This document shows, in pieces, positions 1 through 8,481 of a stretch of DNA of 64,000 bases (position 1 is its first letter; each line of letters begins with the position of its first letter). The notes beneath the pieces were generated by a model. It was not told where the DNA came from. It did no database searches and worked only from the letters and a program-made list of their open reading frames with translations. The DNA is from UBA4736 sp002404015. GTDB taxonomy: Bacteria > Chloroflexota > Dormibacteria > Dormibacterales > Dormibacteraceae. The stretch spans positions 17,539 through 81,538 of the forward strand of contig DAIOCN010000012.1 in the NCBI GenBank assembly GCA_036747295.1, written 5' to 3'. The position numbers were made by a program, and so were the translations under genes.

Positions 1-145
1 GGACCAGGATGTGCTTGCCGACCGGCTCGACGGCCTGGACGGTGCGGCCCACGAGGGTCGGGGGTACCGCTTTCAGGATCTGCTTGCCGACCAGCCGGGC
101 ACGCAGGGAAGCCGCGCTGCGCCAGATCGTGTCCCCTTCAGGCAC
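1..145 (-). CDS. nei: Fpg/Nei-family DNA glycosylase, 5' end only
   Basis: Only the first 48 codons are inside the window; the gene runs off the left edge. Read from a GTG start at 145, the protein begins MPEGDTIWRSAASLRARLVG. This is the typical N-terminus of Fpg/Nei bifunctional glycosylases: after removal of the Met, Pro2 is the Schiff-base nucleophile and Glu3 the catalytic acid, which excise oxidised bases. The start lies 8 bases inside the end of lhr on the same strand, so the two are probably translationally coupled. An Lhr-Nei pair is known in actinobacteria such as Mycobacterium (established context, recalled). Too short for most annotation pipelines to call, but the N-terminal motif is distinctive. 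Confidence 0.88.
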   Translation of the reverse strand, partial: MPEGDTIWRSAASLRARLVGKQILKAVPPTLVGRTVQAVEPVGKHILV

Positions 146-3100
146 CCTTCGGCCAGACCACCATGCCCCGCGGCGTGGCGCCGAATCCGCTCTCCTTGAG
201 GAGCCGCGCGATGGCGGCCTCGCGCACCGGCTGCCCGTCCACGCGCTGCAGCTCGACCCTGCCGGCCCGGGTGGCCGCGGCGACCAGGACTTCGAGGTGC
301 TCGCGCCGAACCTCGCCGAGCGTCCAGAGCGTGCGCCCCCCCCGCTCCAGGTAGAGCCGCAGCTCGCCTCCGTCCAGCACGACGAAAGCGCCTGCTGCCC
401 GTGCCATCCGGGCGTCGGACTGGGGCCAGGGCAGGACCGCACCGTAGGGATTCGCCGGGTCGGTGGCGGCCAGCGCCCTGACCGCGCCGTCCGGCTCGCG
501 GGTGCCGCGCAGGCGGTCGACCGCCCCAGGCAGCGCGAACTGGGAGCCGCCCAGCCCATGCACGAAGTAGCCGCGCCGGATCCGGCCCGCCTCCTCCATG
601 GCGCGCAGCACCGGGTAGAGCGCCGCGAAGCCGCCCACCCAGCCCTCGCTCACGACCGACTCTCGGGTCAGCACGCCGTGCCGCTGCAAGAGGACACCGG
701 CCTGGGCGTAGAGCCGCTCGGTGGGCAGGGCGCCGGCCCCCAGCAGGTCGGCCACCAGCGACCAGCGGCCGGCGGCGCGGGGCTGGGTCAGCCGGGGCAG
801 GCGGGGTCGCCGGGCATGCGGGTTGCGCCTGGGCGCCGGGCCCAGCAGGCGGAGCGGGGCGAAAATGTCGTTGGTGACCTCACCCGCCCAAACCATGTCC
901 CAGAGCGCGTCCAGTACCGCCTCCTCGTTGCCTCCGCCCGCCGCGTTGTAGAGATCGCGGAAGAAGCTGGCGCCGCGTCCCTGCAGGTGGGCCCGAATCT
1001 TGACGTGCCGCTCGCCGCCAGGCGGGTCCACCGGCTCGGGCAGCAGACGGGGGGCGTCGTCCCGCAGGTAGAGCGCCAGGCGGCCGTCGGCGGGGCCGAG
1101 GCTGCCCCGCCCGGCCCACACCACCTCGCCCATCGAGACCAGCTCGTCCAGCAGGGCCGGGTTGTAGCCCCTGACCCGGGCACTCAGCACGTCACGCTCG
1201 ATCACCGAGGCGGGCAGCGCCAGGCCCTGGAGCAGGAAGACGCACTCCAGCAGCCGCTCGGTGCCGCGGGCCTCCGTGCCGACGCCGTGCCAGGCGGGGA
1301 GAAAGCGGGCCAGCACCTCGGGCAGCACGGGCTCGGCCTCCCGCCGGAGCGCGGCCAGGGAGCGCCGGCGGAGTGTGCGCAGGACATCCGGATGGCAGAA
1401 CTCGCGCCCGCTGTAGCCGGGCCGGAACTCGCCGGCCAGCAGCTCTCCCCGCTGCACCAGCCGGTGCAGGGAGGCCTCCACCGCCACCCCCCAGCGCGCG
1501 GCCGGGTCGCCCGCCACGAAGGGGACGTGGGTCCGTGCCCAGCGCCGCAGAAGCGACTCCAGGGGCTCAGGGACACTCTCCAGGAAGGCGTCGGGCAGGC
1601 CGCCCGGGAGGGCCGCGCCCAGCGCGTCCCGGTACCGGCCCGCGTCCTCGGCAACGATGAACCGCTCGGCGCGGCCGATCCGCACCGGGACGGACCGCCG
1701 CTCCGCAAGCAGCTGGTTCAGCCACTCGCCGCCGACGCCGCGGGCCGCCAGCTCCGCCCGGTCCAGGTCGCCGAGCCGGGCCAGCAGGTCGTGGGCCTCG
1801 TCGGCGTCGCGGGGCTGGCGATCCGGCTTCAGGCCCTGCAGCTCCAGCTCTAGCTCCGTCATGGCGTCGGGATCGAGCAGCTCGCGCAGCTCCTCGGTGC
1901 CCAGAAGCTCCGACAGGAGCTCGCGGTCGAGCGTCAGGGCCTGGGCCCGCCGCTCCGCGAGCGGCGCGTCGCCCTCGTACAGGTACTGGCCGACATAGTC
2001 GAAGAGGAGCGACGCGGCGAAGGGCGAAGCCCGGTCGGTGTCGACCGCGACCACCCTGACCTGGCGGGAGCGGATCCGGCTCAACAGGTCGCGCAGGGAC
2101 TCCAGGTCGAAGGCGTCGGCCAGGCACTCGCGGTAAGTCTCGATCAGGATCGGGAAGTCGGCGTGTCCGGACGCGACCTGGAGCAGGTCGGAGCTGCGCT
2201 GGCGCTGCATCCAGAGCGGCGTCCGCTGGCCGGGCCGGCGGCGGGGCAGAAGAAGGGCGCGGGCCGCGTTCTCGCGGAAGCGGCTGGCGAAGAGTGCCGA
2301 GCCGGGCAGCTGGTTCGTTATGAGGTCTGTGACCTCCTCGGGGTCCAGCACCAGGTCGGCGACCTCCACGGGTTCGTCGGCGTCCGGCAGGCGCAGGGCG
2401 ATGCCGTCGTCGGTGTACATCGACTGGACCTCCATGCCCAGTCGCTCGGACAGTTTGTGCTCGAGCGCGAGGGCCCAGGGGGCGTGAACCCGGCCGCCGT
2501 AGGGGGTGAGGATGCAGACCCGCCAGTCCCCCACCTCGTCTCGGAAGCGCTCGACCACGACGGTCTGGTCGTCGGGCACGGCGCCGGTGGCCTGCGCCTG
2601 GTCGCCCAGGTACTGCAGCAGGTTGCTGACGGCGCGGTCGTCGAAGCCCGCGTTCTCCTTGAGGCGCCGCTCCGCATCGGCAGGCCCCGCCGAGCTCAGC
2701 TCGCGGGTCATCCGGCCCAGGGCCCGGCCGAGCTCGGCAGGGCGGCTCAGTGAATCGCCGTGCCAGAAGGCGATCTTGCCCGGCTCACCCGGAGCCGGCG
2801 TGACCAGGACCTGGGAGGGCGTGATCTCGGCCACCCGCCAGGTGGTGGCGCCGAGCACGAAGGTCTCACCGGGCCGGGTCTCGAAGACCATCTCCTCGTC
2901 CAGCTCGCCCACCCGCTTGCCATCCTCCAGGAGGTTCACGGTGTAGAGGCCGCGGTCAGGGATCGTGCCCGGGTTGGTCACCGCCAGCCGCTGGGCCCCA
3001 GCGCGGCCGCGGACGGTGCCGTTGACGCGGTCCCAGACGATCCGCGGGCGCAGCTCGGCAAACTCGTCACTCGGGTAGCGCCCCGCCAGCATATCGAGGG

Positions 3101-4466
3101 TGGCCTCGAAGGCCCGCCTGCTCAGCGTTCGAAAGGGGTGGGCGCGAGCGACCAGGGCGGCCATGTCGTCCACCTTCCACTCTTCCAGGGCGCACATCGC
3201 GACCACCTGCTGGGCCAGGACGTCGAGCGGGTTGGTAGGGATGACCGTGGTTTCGATCTCGCCCTTCTGCATGCGCTCGACGACAACGGCGGACTCCAGC
3301 AGGTCGCCCCGGTACTTGGGGAAGATGGTGCCCTTGCTGACCTCGCCCACGCTGTGGCCGGCGCGACCGATGCGCTGGATGCCGGCCGCGACTGTGGGGG
3401 GCGCCTCGACCTGGATCACCAGGTCGACCGCGCCCATGTCGATGCCGAGCTCCAGGCTGGACGTGGCGACCAGGCCTTTGAGGCGGCCGGCCTTGAGAGC
3501 GTCCTCGATCAGCAGCCTCTGCTCGCGGGCGATCGAGCCGTGGTGGGCCAGGACCACTTCCTCGCCGGCCTCTTCGTTGAGGCGGGCCGCCAGGCGCTCG
3601 GCCAGCCGCCGCGAGTTGACGAAGACGATCGTGCTTCGATGCTGCCTGACGAGCTCGAGTAGCCGCGGGTAGATGGCCGGCCAGATGCTCCGCCGGGGCT
3701 GGGGCAGCTCGCTCGCGGGCTGGGGGGCACCTCGGTCGAGGTTGGACATGTCGTCCACCGGGACCTCGACCGTGATCTCCATCATCTTGCGGCGGCCGGC
3801 GTCCACGATCTCGACGGGGCGGTCGGTGCCGGCCAGGAAGCGGCCAATCTCGTCCAGTGGCCGCTGGGTGGCGGAGAGTCCGATCCGCTGCGGCTCCTGA
3901 GCCGTGAGCGCGGCCAGCCGCTCGAGGCTGAGGACCAGGTGGGCGCCTCGCTTGGTGGCTGCGACGGAATGGATCTCGTCCACGATCACCCAGCGGACGC
4001 TCGCCAAGATGCGCCTCGCGGCGCTGGTCAGGAGCAGGTAGAGGGACTCCGGTGTCGTGATCAGGATGTCGGGCGGCGTCCGCTCCATGGCCCGGCGCTC
4101 CTGGCTGGGCGTGTCGCCGGTCCGGATCGCCACCTGGAGGTCCGGCATCCTGGGGTCCTGCAGCCGCAGGCCGGCCAGGGGGGCCCGCAGGTTGCGCTCG
4201 ACGTCGTGGGCCAGCGCCTTGAGGGGAGAGATGTAGAGGACCCGGCAGCGCTGATCGGCGGGCGGAGTCGGCTCGCCGGCCAGGCGGTCGAGGCACCAGA
4301 GGAAGGCGGCCAGCGTCTTGCCGCTGCCGGTGGGCGCGGTCATCAGCGTGTGGGAGCCGCCGGCCACGGCCCGCCAGCCCCGCTCCTGCACCTCGGTGGG
4401 CTGGGCGAAGGCCTTCCGGAACCACTCGCTGGCGGTCGGGGAGAAAAGACTCAGGGCATCCGGCAT
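138..4466 (-). CDS. lhr: Lhr-type ATP-dependent DNA helicase
   Basis: A 1442-residue superfamily 2 helicase of the Lhr (large helicase-related) family, which translocates 3'-5' on DNA and is linked to DNA repair. Seen: Walker A APTGSGKT at residues 44-51, a DEIH Walker B box at about 163-166, SATQRPLDE (motif III region), and QRIGRAGH (motif VI) near residue 365. They are followed by about 1000 residues of Lhr-core and C-terminal winged-helix/beta-barrel sequence. The length matches full mycobacterial Lhr (about 1500 residues). The ATG at 4466 is divergent from the next gene with only 24 bp between starts, so a shared promoter region is likely. The end overlaps the nei start. Confidence 0.95.
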   Translation of the reverse strand: MPDALSLFSPTASEWFRKAFAQPTEVQERGWRAVAGGSHTLMTAPTGSGKTLAAFLWCLDRLAGEPTPPADQRCRVLYISPLKALAHDVERNLRAPLAGLRLQDPRMPDLQVAIRTGDTPSQERRAMERTPPDILITTPESLYLLLTSAARRILASVRWVIVDEIHSVAATKRGAHLVLSLERLAALTAQEPQRIGLSATQRPLDEIGRFLAGTDRPVEIVDAGRRKMMEITVEVPVDDMSNLDRGAPQPASELPQPRRSIWPAIYPRLLELVRQHRSTIVFVNSRRLAERLAARLNEEAGEEVVLAHHGSIAREQRLLIEDALKAGRLKGLVATSSLELGIDMGAVDLVIQVEAPPTVAAGIQRIGRAGHSVGEVSKGTIFPKYRGDLLESAVVVERMQKGEIETTVIPTNPLDVLAQQVVAMCALEEWKVDDMAALVARAHPFRTLSRRAFEATLDMLAGRYPSDEFAELRPRIVWDRVNGTVRGRAGAQRLAVTNPGTIPDRGLYTVNLLEDGKRVGELDEEMVFETRPGETFVLGATTWRVAEITPSQVLVTPAPGEPGKIAFWHGDSLSRPAELGRALGRMTRELSSAGPADAERRLKENAGFDDRAVSNLLQYLGDQAQATGAVPDDQTVVVERFRDEVGDWRVCILTPYGGRVHAPWALALEHKLSERLGMEVQSMYTDDGIALRLPDADEPVEVADLVLDPEEVTDLITNQLPGSALFASRFRENAARALLLPRRRPGQRTPLWMQRQRSSDLLQVASGHADFPILIETYRECLADAFDLESLRDLLSRIRSRQVRVVAVDTDRASPFAASLLFDYVGQYLYEGDAPLAERRAQALTLDRELLSELLGTEELRELLDPDAMTELELELQGLKPDRQPRDADEAHDLLARLGDLDRAELAARGVGGEWLNQLLAERRSVPVRIGRAERFIVAEDAGRYRDALGAALPGGLPDAFLESVPEPLESLLRRWARTHVPFVAGDPAARWGVAVEASLHRLVQRGELLAGEFRPGYSGREFCHPDVLRTLRRRSLAALRREAEPVLPEVLARFLPAWHGVGTEARGTERLLECVFLLQGLALPASVIERDVLSARVRGYNPALLDELVSMGEVVWAGRGSLGPADGRLALYLRDDAPRLLPEPVDPPGGERHVKIRAHLQGRGASFFRDLYNAAGGGNEEAVLDALWDMVWAGEVTNDIFAPLRLLGPAPRRNPHARRPRLPRLTQPRAAGRWSLVADLLGAGALPTERLYAQAGVLLQRHGVLTRESVVSEGWVGGFAALYPVLRAMEEAGRIRRGYFVHGLGGSQFALPGAVDRLRGTREPDGAVRALAATDPANPYGAVLPWPQSDARMARAAGAFVVLDGGELRLYLERGGRTLWTLGEVRREHLEVLVAAATRAGRVELQRVDGQPVREAAIARLLKESGFGATPRGMVVWPKGA

Positions 4467-4490
4467 CCGGCTAACCGTATCGTGGGACTC

Positions 4491-4919
4491 ATGGCATTGA
4501 GCGAACAGGAAGTGCTGACCCGCCTATTCGAGCTGGAGAACGACGAGGAAGCCGACCGGAGGGCCCGCCTGACCGGCGACCGCTACCTCTCGCTCTTCCT
4601 CGGCCAGCTCGACGGCAAGAGCTACGTGTTCCTCCACGGGCCCGCCGCGGATGGTGGGTTCAGCACCGACAACTCGGAGTTCTACGTGTACGAGACGAGC
4701 GGCGAGGCGGAGGGCACCTACGACCAGATGCTGGGCGAGTTCAGGGAGTCCGGGAACCTGGTCGAGGAGGACTCGCTGGAGGACCTGGGCGACTTCGTCA
4801 GCTCCGGCCCCGACCCCGACGACATGGCCGAGCTGAGGAACAGCACGGACGACCCCCTGGAGGTGCCAGAGCCCAGCGACGAGCACCTCGAACGACCGCC
4901 CGTGGTGCCCGAGGAATAG
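4491..4919 (+). CDS. Hypothetical acidic 142-residue protein
   Basis: I do not recognise this family. It reads from ATG 4491 (MALSEQEVLTRLFELENDEE) to TAG 4919. The composition is strongly acidic, especially in the last 60 residues (runs of E, D and P), with no membrane segment, signal peptide or cysteine cluster. A middle part (about residues 30-70) has the aromatic and hydrophobic spacing of a small folded domain. It is followed after 5 bp by the enoyl-CoA hydratase gene and is probably co-transcribed with it. Coding potential is supported by clean codon bias and by a gene-free antisense strand. Confidence 0.72.
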   Translation: MALSEQEVLTRLFELENDEEADRRARLTGDRYLSLFLGQLDGKSYVFLHGPAADGGFSTDNSEFYVYETSGEAEGTYDQMLGEFRESGNLVEEDSLEDLGDFVSSGPDPDDMAELRNSTDDPLEVPEPSDEHLERPPVVPEE

Positions 4920-4924
4920 AGGGC

Positions 4925-5719
4925 ATGAGCACCGAGATCGGCAGCGACGTCGTCCAGTACGCGGTCTCCGACGGGGTCGCGGTCGTGACCCTCAACCGGC
5001 CCGACCGCCTGAACGCCTGGACCCCGGAGATGGGCGAGCTCTACTTCGACCACCTCGAGCACGCGGGTTCGGATCCCGAGGTCCGCGTGATAGTGGTCAC
5101 CGGCGCCGGGCGCGGCTTCTGCGCGGGCGCCGACATGTCGCTGCTGCAGTCGATCGGGGGCGGCTCGGCGGTGGTCGGGGAGGCTTCCTCGCGCTACCCG
5201 ACCCACACGCTGGAGATCCGGAAGCCCGTGATCGCCGCCGTGAACGGCGCTTGCGCGGGCGTGGGTCTGGTGCTCGCCCTGATGTGCGACCTGCGCTTTG
5301 CCGCGGGGGGCGCCAAGTTCACCTCTTCGTTCGTGCGCCGCGGCCTCATCGCGGAGTACGGCTCGTCCTGGCTGCTGCCCCGCCTGGTGGGCCCGGCAGT
5401 GGCTCTCGACATCCTGCTCTCGGGGCGGGTGTTCCTGGCCGAGGAGGCTCTCTCTATGGGGCTGGTGAACCGGGTGGTCGCACCCGAGTCACTCCTGGAC
5501 GAGACGCTGGCCTACGCTCGCGACCTGGCGGAGAACTGCTCGCCGACCTCCATGGCGGTAATCAAGTCGCAGGTCTACCGGCACTCGGACCTGGCCTTGC
5601 GGGAGGCGCTGGAGGAATCGCTGCGGCTGATGGCGGATTCGCTGCAGACCGACGACTTCAAGGAAGGCGTGCAGTCGTTCCTCGACCAGCGCCCGCCGCG
5701 TTTTCGGCCCCTGGATTGA
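4925..5719 (+). CDS. Enoyl-CoA hydratase/isomerase family protein
   Basis: A 264-residue crotonase-fold protein, the usual length. Crotonases bind acyl-CoA thioesters and hydrate, isomerise or cleave them. Seen: the signature GRGFCAGADM (about residues 61-70) for the first oxyanion-hole strand, the second oxyanion loop ACAGVGLVLAL, and RGLIAEYGSSWLLPRLVG (about 138-155), whose Glu sits where hydratases place a catalytic acid. The C-terminal region has the standard AREDL-like helix. The exact substrate cannot be read from sequence. No other fatty-acid oxidation gene lies nearby, so the physiological pathway is open. Starts 5 bp after the preceding acidic gene. Confidence 0.9.
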   Translation: MSTEIGSDVVQYAVSDGVAVVTLNRPDRLNAWTPEMGELYFDHLEHAGSDPEVRVIVVTGAGRGFCAGADMSLLQSIGGGSAVVGEASSRYPTHTLEIRKPVIAAVNGACAGVGLVLALMCDLRFAAGGAKFTSSFVRRGLIAEYGSSWLLPRLVGPAVALDILLSGRVFLAEEALSMGLVNRVVAPESLLDETLAYARDLAENCSPTSMAVIKSQVYRHSDLALREALEESLRLMADSLQTDDFKEGVQSFLDQRPPRFRPLD

Positions 5720-5752
5720 AATAAACAGCCCTCCGGCCGAATAGTTCCATAT

Positions 5753-6229
5753 GTGAAGCAATTCCCGGAGTCCGAGCGCGCCCGCGTTCACGCCGGGATG
5801 TTCGAGGTACTGCCTCGGCTCTTCATCCGGATGCGGCTCGGCCTGCCCCTGGAGATCGCCGGCCTGGGCCGGATCACGCCGGAGCAGTTCGCCGTGCTGA
5901 AGCTGCTGCGCGAGCGAGGCCCGCAGACGATCGGCGGGCTGGCGGCAGGGCGGGCCGTGGCGCTCAACACGGCCTCGACGCTGGCCGACCGGCTGGCGGC
6001 CGCGGGGCTGGTGGTGCGCGCTGCGGATCCCCAGGACCGGCGGTTGGTCCGGGTATCGCTGACGCCGCTCGGCACGCAGCTGCTGGACCGGCTGGTCGAG
6101 CTGCGCCGGCAGGTGATGCGGGAGATGCTGGAAGAGCTGTCCGACGCTGAGATCAACGCTCTCGGCGAGGCGCTCCCCGCGATGGACCGGCTGGCCTCGC
6201 TGCCGGCTCCGGAGCGGGTCGCCCTGTGA
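5753..6229 (+). CDS. MarR-family transcriptional regulator
   Basis: A 158-residue winged-helix repressor-type protein. Seen: ITPEQFAVLKLL followed by GLAAGRAVALNTASTLADRL (recognition helix region) and DPQDRRLVRVSLTPLG (the wing, with the conserved D-x-R-R pattern). MarR dimers bind short palindromes and release DNA on binding small aromatic ligands. It overlaps or abuts a DHA2 exporter downstream, a common arrangement in which the regulator controls the pump. GTG 5753 is the first start; ATG 5798 (MFEVLPRLFIRM) would also leave the whole domain intact, so the first 15 residues are uncertain. Confidence 0.88.
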   Translation: MKQFPESERARVHAGMFEVLPRLFIRMRLGLPLEIAGLGRITPEQFAVLKLLRERGPQTIGGLAAGRAVALNTASTLADRLAAAGLVVRAADPQDRRLVRVSLTPLGTQLLDRLVELRRQVMREMLEELSDAEINALGEALPAMDRLASLPAPERVAL

Positions 6230-6240
6230 GGGAGGTCCCG

Positions 6241-7791
6241 ATGGCCGTCGCAACGCCCGCGCCACGGCGTGACATGGTGCCCGCCTCGCGCTGGGTGATC
6301 GCCGGGATCGTGGCCATCGGTTCGGCCTCCTCGCTCCTGTCCACCACGGTCGTCAACGTGGCCGTCTCAGATCTCCAGCACGTGTTCAACGCGCCCCTCA
6401 ATGACGTGCAGTGGGTGCTCACGGCGTACCTGCTTGGGCTGTCGGCGACCATCCCGCTCTCGGGCTGGGCGACCGACCGGTTCGGCTCGAAGCGGATGTA
6501 CCTGGCGACTCTCATCGCCTTCACGTTCGCCTCGGGGCTCTGCGGGCTGGCCTGGAACATCAGCTCCGAGGTTGTCTTCCGAGTGATCCAGGGCCTTGCC
6601 GGGGGCATGGTGATGCCGGTCGGGATGGCGATCCTGATGCGGATGACACCCGCCAACGAGCGCGGCCGGATGATGTCGTTCCTGGGCGTCCCCATGATGC
6701 TGGCACCCGCCCTGGGCCCCACGGTGGGCGGTCTGCTGATCAAGCTCGTCGACTGGCGGCTGATCTTCTGGATCAACATCCCGTTCGGCCTGCTGGCCGC
6801 GTACCTGGCCTGGCGCCGGATGAGCGAGTCGGAGCGCATGGACCCGGGCCGGTTCGACATGATCGGCTTCCTGACCTGCACGCCGGGCGTGGCCCTGGTC
6901 ATATTCGGGCTGACCCAGGCCGCGGCCAACGGCTGGGGCTCCTGGAAGACGCTGGTCCCGATCGCCGCGGCCGCTGCGCTGCTCGTCTTCTTCACCCTCT
7001 GGGAGCTGCGCCAGGAGCGGCCCCTACTGGATGTCCGGATCTTTTCGAACAGCGCCTTCCGGGCGGCTTCGATCGTGGGCGTGATATCGGCGGCCTCGCT
7101 GTTCGGGCCTGCCTTCCTGGCTCCCGTGTTCATGCAGCAGGTCCAGGGCTACGACACCCTGGGAGCGGGCCTCCTGCTCGGGGTCCAGGGCCTGGCCGCC
7201 GCGGCCATGATGCCGCTGTCCGGGTACCTGACCGACCGCTACGGGGCCAAGCTCGTGGTGTTCTTCGGCGTCCTGGTCCTGGTGGTGGCCACAGTCCTGA
7301 TGACCGGGGTGTCGCAGAATACCACGTCGCTGAACTGGATCTTGCTGCTCGGCCTCCGCGGTATCGGGATGGGCTTCGCCATGATGCCCGCCTTCAGCGC
7401 CGCTTACGTGAGCCTGGCCCAGAACGACATCAACCGAGCGACAGCGATGTCGAACACCCTACAGCGGATCTTCTCCTCGCTCGGCATCGCTGTGCTGGCC
7501 ACTGTCATCCAGGCCCGGATCCCCGCCCACCTGCCCGCCCACGTGCGACCCACCCCGGGCCTGATGGCCGCGGCGATAGGCGGGGCCTTCGACGACAGCA
7601 TGTGGGTGGCGGCGGCCACGGTCGTCCTGGCGTTGCCGGCCTCGCTCATGTTGCAGCGGGCCATGCAGCCCGGCGGCCGGGTGGCCAGGTCTCAGCCGGT
7701 CCTGGTCGCCGGCGTCCTGGTGGCGTCCCTGGCCGGCTTCGCGGTTTGCGTCGCCCAGGCCTTCGGGCAAAGGCTGAGCCAGCTGCTTTAG
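6241..7791 (+). CDS. MFS drug exporter, DHA2 family (14 TM)
   Basis: A 516-residue major facilitator protein of the EmrB/QacA (DHA2) type, which exports hydrophobic compounds using the proton gradient. Seen: motif A-like GWATDRFGSKRMY after TM2, motif C-like GVPMMLAPALGPTVGG in TM5, WRLIFWINIPFG (typical of DHA2 proteins), and a second-half GYLTDRYGAK. ATG 6241 is preferred because GGGAGG lies 6 bp upstream; GTG 6226 would give a four-base overlap with the marR stop and five extra residues. Together with the upstream MarR gene it forms a regulator-pump operon. A second such pair occurs at 58740-60916. Confidence 0.92.
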   Translation: MAVATPAPRRDMVPASRWVIAGIVAIGSASSLLSTTVVNVAVSDLQHVFNAPLNDVQWVLTAYLLGLSATIPLSGWATDRFGSKRMYLATLIAFTFASGLCGLAWNISSEVVFRVIQGLAGGMVMPVGMAILMRMTPANERGRMMSFLGVPMMLAPALGPTVGGLLIKLVDWRLIFWINIPFGLLAAYLAWRRMSESERMDPGRFDMIGFLTCTPGVALVIFGLTQAAANGWGSWKTLVPIAAAAALLVFFTLWELRQERPLLDVRIFSNSAFRAASIVGVISAASLFGPAFLAPVFMQQVQGYDTLGAGLLLGVQGLAAAAMMPLSGYLTDRYGAKLVVFFGVLVLVVATVLMTGVSQNTTSLNWILLLGLRGIGMGFAMMPAFSAAYVSLAQNDINRATAMSNTLQRIFSSLGIAVLATVIQARIPAHLPAHVRPTPGLMAAAIGGAFDDSMWVAAATVVLALPASLMLQRAMQPGGRVARSQPVLVAGVLVASLAGFAVCVAQAFGQRLSQLL

Positions 7792-8073
7792 TCCGTAACC
7801 GACGGCCGGCCCATCGCGTTGCACGCCTGGATGTTCACTCGAATCGCTCTCCAGATCGTCCGCCTGGCGCTCGTCCCGGTGGACGTGGCCGGCCCCTCCC
7901 GCAGCCGCCTCCGACTGCACCGCGCAAGGCTCCAACTCCGTCAGCAGCTGGCCGACCGCTAGTCTTCCCGCCGCGCAAGACTTGGCGCCCCTGGCGCGTT
8001 TCTCGTTTTTAGGCGTCAGTATTTGCGCAATCTGTTCTAGTTGCGCCATCACTTCTTAGGAGGAGCCGCAAGC

Positions 8074-8481
8074 ATGGCAAGGTATAACCACATCGCGCTA
8101 CCGCTCGTAATGGTGGTGCTTGGGGTACTGCTGATCGTGGGGTCGCTTCTCGCGACCGTAGGCACGACGCTATTTCCGTTCGACCAGTACGTCGGCACCC
8201 GAGGCTCGATCGCGGGTGTGGCATTCGGCATCGGCATCGCGACAGCCGGCGTACAGCCGGCCAGCCACCCGGCTTGGGTCCGGGCAGCGATCATCTACTG
8301 CGGCCTCGAGGTCATCTACGAGATCGTGTGGAGCCTCTTCCTGGGCATGGGCGCGTTCGGCGTGGTGCCGTTCGTGACCTCCCTGATCTTCGCCGGGCTG
8401 CTGATCTTCCTGTACCCGAACCGATCGGCGCTGATGCCCGCGAACAACACGCGGGACTACACCTCGGCCTCGCGCGCCTGA
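8074..8481 (+). CDS. Small four-helix membrane protein, unknown
   Basis: 135 residues from ATG 8074, chosen because AGGAGG sits 9 bp upstream. Four hydrophobic segments are visible (about residues 7-30, 45-62, 72-92, 97-117): for example LPLVMVVLGVLLIVGSLL and FVTSLIFAGLLIFLYP. The C-terminus (NRSALMPANNTRDYTSASRA) is polar and presumably cytoplasmic. I do not recognise the family. The gap before it (7792-8073) holds no convincing gene. The end overlaps the region where the next FAD oxidoreductase must start, so the two may be translated together. Confidence 0.8.
   Translation: MARYNHIALPLVMVVLGVLLIVGSLLATVGTTLFPFDQYVGTRGSIAGVAFGIGIATAGVQPASHPAWVRAAIIYCGLEVIYEIVWSLFLGMGAFGVVPFVTSLIFAGLLIFLYPNRSALMPANNTRDYTSASRA

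Noticed and set aside
9..1853. 614-residue open frame antisense to lhr, and similar long antisense frames over most genes
   Set aside because: High GC keeps opposite frames open. These translations are Arg/Ala/Pro/Gly-rich without family motifs, while the opposite strand has clear domains.
7831..7962. 43-residue plus-strand ORF in the gap before the four-helix membrane protein
   Set aside because: Start MFTRIALQIVRLALVPVDVA looks faintly protein-like, but there is no ribosome site and no neighbour support.
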